In this document: piece by piece, positions 1 through 8,887 of the stretch
How positions within the stretch are numbered: the first letter of the stretch is position 1
Layout: each line of letters starts with the position of its first letter
Assembly: GCF_004762045.1 (NCBI RefSeq)
Contig: NZ_SJOM01000007.1
Span: 3,483,906 to 3,547,905, forward strand
DNA length: 64,000 bases
Reading direction: 5' to 3'
From: Mycobacterium sp. DL99
GTDB lineage: Bacteria > Actinomycetota > Actinomycetes > Mycobacteriales > Mycobacteriaceae
Notes under the pieces: model-generated
What the model was told of the DNA's origin: nothing
The model's input: only the letters and a program-made list of their open reading frames with translations
Database searches by the model: none
Translations under genes and position numbers: made by a program

Positions 1-198
1 GGCGGCCTGATGGTGCGGGTCTCGCGCGACGACGGCGAGAAACTGCTGCAACGCGATCACGTCGAGCCGATGGTCATGGGCGGCCGGGAGATGCGGGGCT
101 GGCTGCGGATCGCCGGCCCCGGCATCAAGACCCGGCGGCAGCTCCAGTCGTGGGTCACCCGCGGCATCGATTACGCCAAGGGACTGCCGCCCAAGTAA
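1..198 (+). CDS. TfoX N-terminal domain protein (C-terminal part)
   Basis: This is the 3' end of a gene that begins before the window; the frame is open from base 1 to the TAA at 196-198. The 65 visible residues match the second half of the TfoX/Sxy N-terminal domain, with the recognisable stretches LMVRVSRDD, HVEPMVMGGREMRGWL and a closing LPPK. Members of this family are about 110 residues long and many are stand-alone proteins in actinobacteria. In gammaproteobacteria TfoX regulates competence, but that role is not established for short actinobacterial members. The family call is firm; the function is not. Confidence 0.75.
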   Translation, partial: GGLMVRVSRDDGEKLLQRDHVEPMVMGGREMRGWLRIAGPGIKTRRQLQSWVTRGIDYAKGLPPK

Positions 199-267
199 TT
201 TCCGGCGCGGCCGAGGAGAATCCCCATTAACATAGAGCGTGCCTGACAACGACGGGGGCCCGCTCTG

Positions 268-492
268 ATGTTGACCGCAGTACGCAAGATCCTCGGCTTC
301 CAGATGACGATCGCCGAGTGGCTCGGCACCGCCATCATCCTGGCGGTGCCTTACCTGCTCATCGGCCTGATCTGGTCACTCACCCACACCAGCCACCTGG
401 CCGGCCTGCACGGCGCCGACACCGTGGTGTCCTTTCTGGGCTCCATCGTCTCGTGGCCGGTCCTGCTCTTCACCAACGTGTGCATGAGTTGA
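268..492 (+). CDS. Small membrane protein, paralogue of the one at 1379-1630
   Basis: A 74-residue protein with an amphipathic N-terminus, one clear membrane segment at about residues 19-39 (containing PYLLIGLIW) and a second hydrophobic stretch near the C-terminus (SWPVLLFTNVC). It stops 14 nt before the MpaB-like oxygenase gene, so the two are probably cotranscribed. The protein after that oxygenase has the same architecture and shares PYL(L/V)IGL(I/V)W and WPVLL motifs, so the two are paralogues that bracket the oxygenase. I do not recognise a named family. A membrane-anchoring or partner role for the oxygenase is inference from position only. Confidence 0.7.
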   Translation: MLTAVRKILGFQMTIAEWLGTAIILAVPYLLIGLIWSLTHTSHLAGLHGADTVVSFLGSIVSWPVLLFTNVCMS

Positions 493-506
493 CGAGGAGC
501 CGACGA

Positions 507-1379
507 ATGCCTTCCGACGAAACCTCCGCCAACCGGATCTCGATCACCCGACGCACCGCGCGCTGGTCCGACGAGGACGTCACCGTCGCCGATGCGATGG
601 ACCTGTGGGGCTTCGCCGCCGGCGCGGCCAACGTGATCATGCAGCTGTCCTCGCCGGGCGTCGGCTACGGGGTCGTGGAGAGCACGGTGGAGTCCGGCAA
701 CCTGCTCAAACATCCGTGGAAGCGGGCCCGCACCACGCTCAGTTATCTGGCGGTGGCCATCCTCGGAGAGCCCGAGGACCGGGCCGCGTTCCGCGACGCC
801 GTGGACGCGGCCCACCGGCAGGTCCGGTCCGGGCCGGCAAGTCCCGTGCAGTACAACGCCTTCGACCGCGACCTGCAACTGTGGGTGGCGGCCTGTCTGT
901 TCGTCGGACTGGAGGACGTGTACCAGCTGTTACGCGGTGAGATGACCGCCGCGCAGGCCGAGCAGTTCTACCGATCCGCCGCCACCCTGGGCACCACTCT
1001 GCAAGTCGACCCGGAGCAGTGGCCGGCGACTCGGGCCGAATTCGACACGTACTGGGACACCGCGTGCGAGCAGATACAGATGGACGACGTCGTCAGGCGG
1101 TATTTACATGACCTGGTGGATCTGCGGATGATCAACCCGCTGTTGCGAATACCGTTTCGGCCGCTGCTGAAATTCCTGACCACGGGATTTCTGGCGCCGG
1201 TGTTCCGGAATGCCGTCGGCTTCGGCTGGGGCCGTCGCCGGCAGCGGCTGTTCGAATGGCTGTTCCTGGCGGTGGCATTCGGCAACCGGTTCCTACCGGT
1301 GTTCGTCCGCCAGGGGGGCAGTTACCTGCTGCTCGCCAATGTCCGCCGACGTGTGGCCGCCGACAAGGCACTGATCTGA
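507..1379 (+). CDS. MpaB/rubber-oxygenase-like (DUF2236) protein
   Basis: A 290-residue member of the DUF2236 family, which includes fungal MpaB and latex-clearing rubber oxygenases, haem-type oxygenases. The diagnostic region is around residues 100-130, with a histidine in AAHRQVRSG followed by VQYNAFDRDLQLWVAACLF. The ATG at 507 is chosen because GAGGAG lies at 494-499; the frame is open further upstream but there it overlaps the preceding gene. Its TGA overlaps the ATG of the next gene. Mycobacteria carry many DUF2236 proteins and substrates are mostly unknown. Being framed by two paralogous small membrane proteins suggests a membrane-associated unit. Confidence 0.8.
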   Translation: MPSDETSANRISITRRTARWSDEDVTVADAMDLWGFAAGAANVIMQLSSPGVGYGVVESTVESGNLLKHPWKRARTTLSYLAVAILGEPEDRAAFRDAVDAAHRQVRSGPASPVQYNAFDRDLQLWVAACLFVGLEDVYQLLRGEMTAAQAEQFYRSAATLGTTLQVDPEQWPATRAEFDTYWDTACEQIQMDDVVRRYLHDLVDLRMINPLLRIPFRPLLKFLTTGFLAPVFRNAVGFGWGRRRQRLFEWLFLAVAFGNRFLPVFVRQGGSYLLLANVRRRVAADKALI

Positions 1380-1630
1380 TGGACCGGATCCGCCACATCT
1401 TGAGCTACAAGCTCAGCGTCGAGCAACTGCTCGAGACTTTGATGTGGATATCCCTGCCCTACCTCGTGATCGGCCTGGTCTGGACGTTCTTCCACCCCGA
1501 ACAGGTACAGCTCATCGAGGCGAGCCTGCTTACCAAATTCCCGGCCGGTGCCGATCTGGTGGCCTTCGGTCAGGTGACGCTGCTGTGGCCGGTGCTGCTA
1601 CTGGGTGCCGACATATGCGTCGCGATGTGA
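1379..1630 (+). CDS. Small membrane protein, paralogue of the one at 268-492
   Basis: An 83-residue protein whose ATG overlaps the stop codon of the MpaB-like oxygenase gene, so translation is probably coupled. One strong membrane segment lies at about residues 22-38 (PYLVIGLVWTFF), and a second hydrophobic stretch near the C-terminus contains LLWPVLLLGADIC. The layout and motifs match the protein at 268-492, so the two probably arose by duplication around the oxygenase gene. The last 33 bases overlap the 3' end of the convergent DUF998 gene. Function unknown. Confidence 0.7.
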   Translation: MDRIRHILSYKLSVEQLLETLMWISLPYLVIGLVWTFFHPEQVQLIEASLLTKFPAGADLVAFGQVTLLWPVLLLGADICVAM

Positions 1631-2284
1631 ATGCAACAGCCGCGCGGCCACAGCCGCGACAAACAGCCACAGCACCGCACCACCGATCCACGTCGGCACA
1701 AAGTTGAACGTCTCGGTGTGTGCACCGGCATTGAGGCCCATGTACGCACCCACCGACAACACCGCGACGCCGACCCCGGCCGACATCGCCATCCACCCCC
1801 GGTCTCCCATTTGCGCGAAATACCTTGCCAGCGCGAAGCATCCGCAAGTCGCGGCCAGGAAGCCGAGCCCACCGGCCACGCCGTGGATCTGCGCCGAAGT
1901 ACTCAGCTCCTCCACCTCGGGATAGCCCGGCGGGAACCCGAAACCCGGATCGGTCGGGTTGAGCCCCACGACCACACCGGCCAGTAACCCGTAGAGCGTC
2001 ACGCACATCGCCGCGACCCGGCCGGACAGCACGCCCGAGGCCACGCGCCAGATCCCGAACCCGAACCCGATCAGCAACAGCCCGCACACAACGAAGTTCA
2101 CCGTCTGAATCCAGCCCCAATCACCGAGAACCAGCATGGAATTGGCATGTCGGGTCAGGTCGAAGCCGGGGCGGGTGAACGCCAGGGTGAGCGAAACCGT
2201 GGTGATCGACAATCCGGCGCCCAGCCCGGCCGCCAGCAACGCCGTGGTGAGTCGGGAAGCTGCGGGGCGTCGGGCAGGTGTCAC
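1598..2284 (-). CDS. DUF998 family membrane protein
   Basis: A 228-residue, highly hydrophobic protein with about six membrane segments. The loop GLNPTDPGFGFPPGYP followed by IHGVAGGLGFL is typical of DUF998 proteins, an uncharacterised membrane family common in actinobacteria. The gene is convergent with the small membrane protein gene ending at 1630 and overlaps it by 33 nt. Its start at 2284 lies 55 bp from the divergent lipoprotein gene, so the two probably share a promoter region. Function unknown. Confidence 0.75.
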   Translation of the reverse strand: MTPARRPAASRLTTALLAAGLGAGLSITTVSLTLAFTRPGFDLTRHANSMLVLGDWGWIQTVNFVVCGLLLIGFGFGIWRVASGVLSGRVAAMCVTLYGLLAGVVVGLNPTDPGFGFPPGYPEVEELSTSAQIHGVAGGLGFLAATCGCFALARYFAQMGDRGWMAMSAGVGVAVLSVGAYMGLNAGAHTETFNFVPTWIGGAVLWLFVAAVAARLLHSHRDAYVGTQ

Positions 2285-2339
2285 GGAAACTCGACGCTAC
2301 CGTCCGGGCGGCCGGGGCGATTGACTAGGGTCTTGCGTC

Positions 2340-2909
2340 GTGAAGGCTTGTCTCGTCGTAGTCGCCGCCGCTGCGGCGCTCGCCGGATGTACGTCGGGAA
2401 CCGTCGTCAACACCGACGACGCCGCGTCGCCGCCGCCCGCGAGCACCACCGCGGCGCCACCGGCGTTCGGCACCGCCCACCTGGTCAACGCCGCCGACTA
2501 CCTGCTCGACGTCAACGGGCGCAAGGCCTATTACTTCAGCACCCCGAGCGGCCGGTGGCAGTGCGCGATACTGCCCCGCGATCGCGCGGGCTGCCAGGCA
2601 GCGGGCGGCGCATCGGCGATGGCGGTGACGGGAGCGCCGACGGAGGTGCCCGACGGGACCGGTGGGACGGCAGCACCGAATGCCCTTGTGCTCGACCGGG
2701 ACAACGACGCCCAGTTCGTCAACCTGGCACAGCCCGAATTCGCGCAACCGACCGCCGTCGCGCTGCCGTTCGGGAAGGTGCTGGCGGTCGCCGGATTCCG
2801 GTGCAACGTCCAGGAGCAGTCCGGGGTGTCCTGCGTACGGGAGCTGACCGGCCGAGGTTTCACCTTCTCGGCCGAGGGCTACACCCCGCATTACACCGAC
2901 GTCCCCTAG
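2340..2909 (+). CDS. Putative lipoprotein
   Basis: A 189-residue protein starting at GTG with a short signal peptide ending in a lipobox (ALAGC, cysteine at about residue 17), so it should be diacylated and anchored on the outer face of the plasma membrane. After a Ser/Ala/Pro linker the rest is soluble, with four further cysteines (ones in WQCAIL, RAGCQAA, FRCNV and VSCVRE) that could form two disulfides. No family is recognised with certainty; similar lipoproteins occur widely in mycobacteria. The next gene starts 9 nt downstream. Confidence 0.7.
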   Translation: MKACLVVVAAAAALAGCTSGTVVNTDDAASPPPASTTAAPPAFGTAHLVNAADYLLDVNGRKAYYFSTPSGRWQCAILPRDRAGCQAAGGASAMAVTGAPTEVPDGTGGTAAPNALVLDRDNDAQFVNLAQPEFAQPTAVALPFGKVLAVAGFRCNVQEQSGVSCVRELTGRGFTFSAEGYTPHYTDVP

Positions 2910-2918
2910 CGATGGCAC

Positions 2919-3647
2919 ATGATCCAGATCGGCACCTCGGGCTGGTCATACGACCACTGGACCGATGTGCTGTATCCGCGGGGCACACCGGCGAAGACCC
3001 GGCTGGCCCACTACGTCGACGAGTTCGACACCGTGGAACTCAACGGCAGCTTCTACCGCTGGCCCACTGACGCCACGTTCACCGGGTGGCGCGAACAGAT
3101 GCCCGCCGGTTTCACGATGTCGGTCAAGGCCCACCGCGGGTTGACCCACTACCGGCGACTGCGGTCTCCGGAGAGCTGGACGCCGCGGTTCGAGCGCTGC
3201 TGGCAACTGCTCGACGCACACAACGAAGCATTACTGGTCCAGCTTCACCCCGCCCTGGAGCGCGACGACGAGCTGCTCACCGCGTTCCTGTCCCAACTCC
3301 CCCGCCAGATCCGGGTCGCGATGGAACTACGTCACCCGTCCTGGCACGAGCTTGCGGTGTACGCCGTGCTGGAGCGGTACGGCGCGGCGTACGTCGTGAT
3401 GAGCGGCCCCGGGCTGACCTGCCGCCCGGTGGCCACCGGTGATCTGGTCTATCTCCGGATGCACGGTCCGGGCGACGACGGCATGTACACCGGCTGCTAC
3501 TCCGACGACGAGCTGAGCGGGTGGGCGCAGCAGATCCGGCAGTGGGACCGCGACGGCCACCGCGTCGTCGTGTACTTCAACAACGATCTCGGTGGTCATG
3601 CGGTACGCAACGCCCGAAAACTGAAGCAGTTGGTATCGGGCGAGTAG
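2919..3647 (+). CDS. DUF72 (YecE-like) family protein
   Basis: A 242-residue TIM-barrel protein of the DUF72 family. It opens with IGTSGWSYDHW and continues with DTVELNGSFYRWP and FTMSVKAHRGLTHYRRL, all family hallmarks; the C-terminus has the expected VVVYFNNDLGGHAVRNA segment. Members occur from bacteria to archaea and are often described as endonuclease-like, but a biochemical role has not been generally shown. The gene sits 9 nt after the lipoprotein gene and 11 nt before the flavoprotein gene, giving a likely three-gene transcription unit. Confidence 0.85.
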   Translation: MIQIGTSGWSYDHWTDVLYPRGTPAKTRLAHYVDEFDTVELNGSFYRWPTDATFTGWREQMPAGFTMSVKAHRGLTHYRRLRSPESWTPRFERCWQLLDAHNEALLVQLHPALERDDELLTAFLSQLPRQIRVAMELRHPSWHELAVYAVLERYGAAYVVMSGPGLTCRPVATGDLVYLRMHGPGDDGMYTGCYSDDELSGWAQQIRQWDRDGHRVVVYFNNDLGGHAVRNARKLKQLVSGE

Positions 3648-3658
3648 GCTGAATCGAC

Positions 3659-4885
3659 ATGACAACGTCGTCCACATTCGCGATCGTCGGTGGCGGCCTG
3701 GCCGGCGCCAAGGCTGCTGAAGCTCTGCGGGACAACGACTTTGACGGCCACGTCGTGGTTTTCGCCGCCGAAGACCAGCTCCCCTACGAGCGTCCGCCGC
3801 TGTCCAAGGAGTACCTGGCCGGAAAAAAGAAGCTCGATGACTTCACCGTCGATCCGGCGTCCTGGTACCGCGACCACAACGTCGAGCTGAGGTTGGGAAC
3901 CGAGGTCACCGCCGTCAACGCCGCCGAGCACACGCTCGCACTGCCCGACGGCACCACCGTCGGTTACGACAAGCTGCTGCTGGCCACCGGTTCCTCGTCA
4001 CGCCGGCCACCGATCCCTGGATCAGACGCCGCAGGCGTGCACTATCTGCGCACCATCGACGACGCCGCGGCCCTGAGCGCCACGTTGACCCCGGGTTCGA
4101 CGCTGGCCATCGTGGGCGGCGGCTGGATCGGGCTGGAGGTCGCCGCCGGTGCGCGCGGCCGCGACGTGAACGTCACGGTCGTCGAGGCCGCGCACCTACC
4201 GCTGCTGGCCGCCCTCGGCGCCGAGGTGGGTGGGGTGTTCGCGCAATTGCACCGCGAGCACGGGGTCGATCTGCGGCTGGACCAGTCGGTGAAGGAAATC
4301 ACCACCGACAACGGCACCGCCACGGGACTACGCCTCGGGGACGGCTCCACCGTCACCGCCGACACGGTCCTGATCGCCGTCGGCGCGGCACCGAACATCG
4401 GCCTGGCCGAAACCGCCGGGCTGGCCATCGCGGACGGCGGCGTGCTCGTCGACGCCTCGCTGCGCAGCAGCGATCCCGACATCTACGCCGTCGGCGACAT
4501 CGCCGCCGCACAGCATCCGTTCTTCGGAGTGCGAATCCGCACCGAACACTGGGCCAACGCGCTCAAGCAGCCCGCGGTGGCCGCTGCGGGGATGTTGGGC
4601 AAGCAAGCCGAATATGACGAATTGCCCTATTTCTTCACCGATCAGTACGACCTCGGCATGGAGTATGTCGGCCACGCACCCGAATATCGGCGAGTGGTGT
4701 TCCGCGGCGACGTTGCTGGGCGCGAGTTCGTGGCATTCTGGCTCGACGCCTCCAACCGTGTCCTGGCGGGGATGAACGTCAACGTGTGGGATGTCCTTGA
4801 CGACGTCAAGGCGCTGATCCGATCGGCCGAGCCGGTCGACCCGGAACGCATCGCCGACCCGGCGCAGCCGTTGTCGGTCGGGTAG
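3659..4885 (+). CDS. NAD(P)H-dependent ferredoxin reductase-like flavoprotein
   Basis: A 408-residue pyridine nucleotide-disulfide oxidoreductase of the ferredoxin/rhodocoxin reductase type. The N-terminal FAD site is IVGGGLAGAKAAEAL (residues 8-22), the internal NAD(P)H site is IVGGGWIGLEVAAGA (about 150-164), and YAVGDIAAA is the second FAD-contacting motif. The C-terminal reductase domain has the usual EHWANALKQ and YFFTDQYD motifs. Such enzymes pass electrons from NAD(P)H to ferredoxins that serve cytochromes P450 or Rieske oxygenases. No ferredoxin or P450 gene is adjacent, so the partner cannot be named. Confidence 0.85.
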   Translation: MTTSSTFAIVGGGLAGAKAAEALRDNDFDGHVVVFAAEDQLPYERPPLSKEYLAGKKKLDDFTVDPASWYRDHNVELRLGTEVTAVNAAEHTLALPDGTTVGYDKLLLATGSSSRRPPIPGSDAAGVHYLRTIDDAAALSATLTPGSTLAIVGGGWIGLEVAAGARGRDVNVTVVEAAHLPLLAALGAEVGGVFAQLHREHGVDLRLDQSVKEITTDNGTATGLRLGDGSTVTADTVLIAVGAAPNIGLAETAGLAIADGGVLVDASLRSSDPDIYAVGDIAAAQHPFFGVRIRTEHWANALKQPAVAAAGMLGKQAEYDELPYFFTDQYDLGMEYVGHAPEYRRVVFRGDVAGREFVAFWLDASNRVLAGMNVNVWDVLDDVKALIRSAEPVDPERIADPAQPLSVG

Positions 4886-5036
4886 CTGCGGGCACTGGGC
4901 CTGCCGCGCGGGCGAAATCCGTGCAGCGCAACAACATTCTCCTGCGGTCAGGGGTACGCGCTAACGTGCATGAGACACGTGCCGGTATCGCCCCGCCCGC
5001 GTGCCCAAACCATGACGGCAGGAAGGTGAGCATCCG

Positions 5037-5681
5037 GTGAATGTCGCGCCCGACGAGCTGTCCGGCACCGAGCAGGCAGTCCTGCTGGTACTGATGGCCG
5101 AGTCCCGCCCGGTGCCCAACGCTGAACTGGAGCGGCTCGGGCCCAAACTCGACAAACCGAAGCGCGACCGGCTCAACCGGTTGGGCCTGATCGAGTCGAC
5201 CGGCACCCGCCCCCTCGTCCACGAACTGACCGACACGGGGTGGGCGCTGTGCCGATCCCTGTTCGGCGCCGGCGCGCCGCCCCGGTCCACCGGGCAGGGC
5301 AAGGCCCTGTACACGCTGCTGGGTGCGCTGCACCGCTATTTCGAACACGCCGACCTCGTTCCCTCCGACGTATTCCTGCCCGCCGAGGTGCCCGCCCAGG
5401 CGGCCGCGCCGGCTCCCGAAGCCGGTCCCGAAATCCAGCTGCGCACCGCCTATGCCGGGCTGACCGCCCGGCCCGGAGGCTGGGTGAGTCTGCTGCGCCT
5501 GCGCCAGGCCGTGCCCGGTCTGCCCCGACCCACCGTCGACGCCGCGCTGATCAGCCTCTATCAGCAACCCGGCGTCAGCCTGATCCCCGAGGAGAACCAG
5601 AAGGTGCTCACCCCCGCCGACCGCGAAGCCGCGGTGGAGATAGGCAACCAGGACAAGCACCTGATCGCGATCGAGTCCTGA
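5037..5681 (+). CDS. Winged-helix-like protein paired with an AAA-HerA ATPase
   Basis: A 214-residue protein of no named family that I recognise. Residues about 8-70 look like a winged helix (ELSGTEQAVLLVLMAE, then LDKPKRDRLNRLGLIES, then a strand pair and TDTGWALC). An Ala/Pro linker (about 118-132) leads to a second helical domain that may also be a winged helix (GWVSLLRLRQAVPGLPRPTV, then LIPEENQKVLTPADREAAVEIG). The GTG at 5037 follows GGAAGG at 5021-5026. Its TGA overlaps the ATG of the large ATPase gene by one base, so the two are translationally coupled and likely act together, perhaps with this protein binding DNA or acting as an adaptor. Confidence 0.7.
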   Translation: MNVAPDELSGTEQAVLLVLMAESRPVPNAELERLGPKLDKPKRDRLNRLGLIESTGTRPLVHELTDTGWALCRSLFGAGAPPRSTGQGKALYTLLGALHRYFEHADLVPSDVFLPAEVPAQAAAPAPEAGPEIQLRTAYAGLTARPGGWVSLLRLRQAVPGLPRPTVDAALISLYQQPGVSLIPEENQKVLTPADREAAVEIGNQDKHLIAIES

Positions 5682-8600
5682 TGGAGTTACAGCACCGCGA
5701 AGCGCTCAGCGCGCTTCGCCTGACCTGGGCGCCGACCGCCGACGATCTGTGGCATTCGCAGGGCGCGCTGCACGTGCGCGGGCTGCACGACCGGCCGATG
5801 GGCGATGTGATGGCCGCGTTCGGCGATGCCGAACGGGAGATCGACTCCAGCCCGCTGGGCGTGGTGGTACGGGGCCCGGCCGGGTCCGGCAAGACCCACC
5901 TGCTCGGTCAGGTGCGCGAACAGGTGCAAACCGGCGGCGGTTTCTTCTTTCTCGTCGAGTTGCTCGATGCGGCCAGCTTCTGGCAGTCCGCCCGCGCGGG
6001 CATCCTGGAAAGCCTGGGCCGGCCGGGCAGCGAGCGCGAAACCCAACTCAAAGACCTGCTGTGGGAACTGTCCTCGGTGGCCCACATCTCCCGCGCCAAT
6101 CGCCGGGCCGTGATCGGCGACGACGACCTGACCCCCGAGATCCTCACCGACTTCGTCAACTCCCTGCACAAGGTCCATCGCCACACCGTCAAGCGCGCGC
6201 ACCACACCCTGCGCGCCCTGGTGCTGCTGGGTGCCGGCGACCTCGAGCTGCAGGACATCGGCGAGGCCTTCCTGACCGGCAGCGGCGAGAAGGAATCGTG
6301 GGGCCTGCCCGCGCCGGTGCTCACCCCGCAGGAATCGGTGCGCGACATCTCGCGCCTGATCGCCCTGGCCGGGCCGTCGGTGCTGGCCCTCGACCAGATC
6401 GACACGCTGCTGGCCCAATCCACCGAACGCACCGACACCGCGGGCGCCGTGTCCGGCGCCGACCCCGGTGGAACTGCCCGCTCCCCGGGCGATGGCGGAA
6501 CTGCCCACTCCCCGGGCAACCGCGACCTCGAGCACATCGCGCACGGGCTGATGTCCATCCGCCAAACCATGCGGCGCACGGTGGGTGTGGTGGCCTGCCT
6601 GCCCGCAGCCTGGGAGGCGATCCAGGACCGGGCCACCGCCACCGTGCAGGACCGGTTCCGGACCACCGCGCTGCTGCAGGGCCTGCCGACGCCGGAGGTC
6701 GGCCGAGCCATCCTGGAACGGCGGTTCACCGCGAGTTACGCGTCCATCGGATTCACCGCGCCGTACCCGAGCTGGCCGATCCTGCCCTCGGCGTTCGACG
6801 ACGCCACCCAATACACGCCGCGACAACTGCTCAAGCGGGCCGACACCCATGTCCGCCGCTGCCTGGACCGCGACACGATCGAAGAGCTGTCCCAACTCAC
6901 CGGCGAGGTGGCCGAACCACACGAACGCGCCACGGGCGCCGCCGCCGGCGACACCGGCGAGTTGGACCGTCGCTTCGCCGACTACCGGCGCCGCGCGGTG
7001 ACCGTCGCCGCGCTCGACCCCGACGGCGAGGACACCACGATGCCCGGCCTGTTGTCGGCGGCATTGGATGCGTGGATCACCGAACTCGGCGAGGCCGGGC
7101 AGGCGTTTCGCCCCGATCCGCTGCCGGGCCAACGGGTGGTGCTGCACGGGCGGCTGCGCCAGACGCTCGACGCCGCCACCGACGACGAGCGGCACTGGGC
7201 ATTTCGCGCGATCTCGTCCGGCAATGCCGTCGCGGTACAAAACAGGATTCGGAAAGCCTGGGAAGCAACGGGTTTCAACCCTGACCGGCGTCGGCTGTTC
7301 CTGCTCCGCAACACCGCGTGGCCGAAGGGCGCGAAAACCGCGGTGGTGATCGCCGAGTTCGAGGCTGCCGGCGGCCGAGTGTTGCCGATGAGCGAGGACG
7401 ACGTACGCACCATGACGGCGCTGCGCGATCTGATCGACGACAATCACCCCGACCTGCCCGAGTGGCTGCGCCGGCGCCGCCCCGCCCACGGGATCGGCTG
7501 GTTGCGATCCGCACTCGGGGACATCGCGGGTGATCCGCCGCCACCGGCCCAGATCGATGTGGAGGCCGAGCTCGCGACCGGGCCGATACGGGTGCAGCCG
7601 CCCACGCCGTCGATCGAGCATTCGCCCATCGCCGTCACCCTGGGCCTGGACAGTCCCGGCGGGCGCCCGGTATCGGTGGACCTGGCCGCGCTGCGTAAGC
7701 ACACCGCGATCTTCGCCGGCTCCGGATCGGGCAAGACCGTGCTGATCCGACGCCTGGTCGAGGAGTGCGCGCTGCGCGGCGTGTCGTCGATCGTGTTGGA
7801 CCCCAACAACGACCTGTCCCGGCTGGGAGCCCGTTGGCCCGACAATCCCCCGGGATGGAACCCGGCCGACGACGAACGCGCCGACGCGTACTTCGACAAC
7901 GCCGAGGTCGTGGTGTGGACGCCGGGCCGGTCGACCGGCCGCCCGCTGTCCTTCCAGCCACTCCCCGACTTCGCCAGCGTCATCGATGACGCCGATGAGT
8001 TCTCCGACGCCGTCGAATCCGCCGTCGCCGCACTCGAACCCCGCGCCCTGATCGCCGGCAACACCGCCAAGGCCGAGCGGTCTCGCGCGGTGCTGCGCGA
8101 GGCGCTGCGGTTCTACGGTGCGAGCCCCTCGGTGTCCCTGGGCGGATTCATCGACCTGCTCGGCAATCTGCCCCCAGAGGTCAGCGCACTGAGCGGGGCG
8201 CACAAACTGGCCACCGAACTGGCCCAGAATCTTCGGGCCGCGACCGTCAACGATCCGCTGTTCGGTGGCTCCGGGACTGCCGCCGACCCCGGCGTGCTGT
8301 TGACACCGTCACCGGGCTACCGGGCCCGGGTGTCGGTGATCAGCATGGTCGGTTTGACCAGCGATCAACAGCGCGAAGGGTTCGTCAACCAGCTGCAGAT
8401 GGCCCTGTTCGCCTGGATCAAGCGCAACCCGGCCGGGGACCGGCCGCTGGGTGGGCTGCTGGTGATGGACGAGGCACAGAACTTCGCGCCTTCCAGTCAC
8501 ACGACTGCCTCCACACACAGCACCCTGGCGCTGTCCTCGCAGGCGCGAAAGTACGGGCTGGGGCTGGTGTTCGCCACGCAGTCTCCACGCGGTCTGCACA

Positions 8601-8866
8601 ACCACATCCCGGGCAATGCCACCACGCAGTTCTACGGTCTGCTGAACTCCCCCGCGCAGATCGCCGTGGCCCGGGAGATGGCCCGGGTGAAAGGCGGCCA
8701 CGTACCCGACATCAGCAAGCTGCGGTCGGGCCAGTTCTATGTGGCGTTGGAAGGCAACGCCTTTCACAAGATCCAGACGCCGTGGTGCCTGTCCAATCAT
8801 CCGCCCAGCCCGCCGACGACCGACGAGGTCCTCGCGCTGGCGCAGCGAGAGCCGGCGACGCGCTGA
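5681..8866 (+). CDS. Double ATPase: N-terminal AAA/STAND-like plus C-terminal HerA/FtsK-like domain
   Basis: A 1061-residue protein with two P-loop modules. The first has Walker A GPAGSGKTH at about 65-73 and a Walker B-like LALDQID around 236-241, and a later segment (QDRFRTTALLQGL) like that of AAA/STAND or Orc-type ATPases. The second has Walker A GSGSGKT at 680-686 with VLDPNNDLSRLG after it, Walker B LLVMDEAQNFAP (D930, E931), and the block GLVFATQSPRGL followed by LLNSPAQIAVAREMAR that is typical of HerA/DUF87 DNA translocases. The ATG at 5681 overlaps the stop of the upstream gene. A pumping or loading role on DNA is likely from the family; the pathway is unknown. No NurA nuclease is adjacent. 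Confidence 0.75.
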   Translation: MELQHREALSALRLTWAPTADDLWHSQGALHVRGLHDRPMGDVMAAFGDAEREIDSSPLGVVVRGPAGSGKTHLLGQVREQVQTGGGFFFLVELLDAASFWQSARAGILESLGRPGSERETQLKDLLWELSSVAHISRANRRAVIGDDDLTPEILTDFVNSLHKVHRHTVKRAHHTLRALVLLGAGDLELQDIGEAFLTGSGEKESWGLPAPVLTPQESVRDISRLIALAGPSVLALDQIDTLLAQSTERTDTAGAVSGADPGGTARSPGDGGTAHSPGNRDLEHIAHGLMSIRQTMRRTVGVVACLPAAWEAIQDRATATVQDRFRTTALLQGLPTPEVGRAILERRFTASYASIGFTAPYPSWPILPSAFDDATQYTPRQLLKRADTHVRRCLDRDTIEELSQLTGEVAEPHERATGAAAGDTGELDRRFADYRRRAVTVAALDPDGEDTTMPGLLSAALDAWITELGEAGQAFRPDPLPGQRVVLHGRLRQTLDAATDDERHWAFRAISSGNAVAVQNRIRKAWEATGFNPDRRRLFLLRNTAWPKGAKTAVVIAEFEAAGGRVLPMSEDDVRTMTALRDLIDDNHPDLPEWLRRRRPAHGIGWLRSALGDIAGDPPPPAQIDVEAELATGPIRVQPPTPSIEHSPIAVTLGLDSPGGRPVSVDLAALRKHTAIFAGSGSGKTVLIRRLVEECALRGVSSIVLDPNNDLSRLGARWPDNPPGWNPADDERADAYFDNAEVVVWTPGRSTGRPLSFQPLPDFASVIDDADEFSDAVESAVAALEPRALIAGNTAKAERSRAVLREALRFYGASPSVSLGGFIDLLGNLPPEVSALSGAHKLATELAQNLRAATVNDPLFGGSGTAADPGVLLTPSPGYRARVSVISMVGLTSDQQREGFVNQLQMALFAWIKRNPAGDRPLGGLLVMDEAQNFAPSSHTTASTHSTLALSSQARKYGLGLVFATQSPRGLHNHIPGNATTQFYGLLNSPAQIAVAREMARVKGGHVPDISKLRSGQFYVALEGNAFHKIQTPWCLSNHPPSPPTTDEVLALAQREPATR

Positions 8867-8887
8867 GCCGTTGACCCGATCCGAGGC

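Noticed and set aside
5687..8203. Long minus-strand frame opposite the AAA-HerA gene
   Set aside because: Composition is typical of an antisense shadow and no motif is seen; the plus strand has two P-loops, a Walker B and a coupled start.
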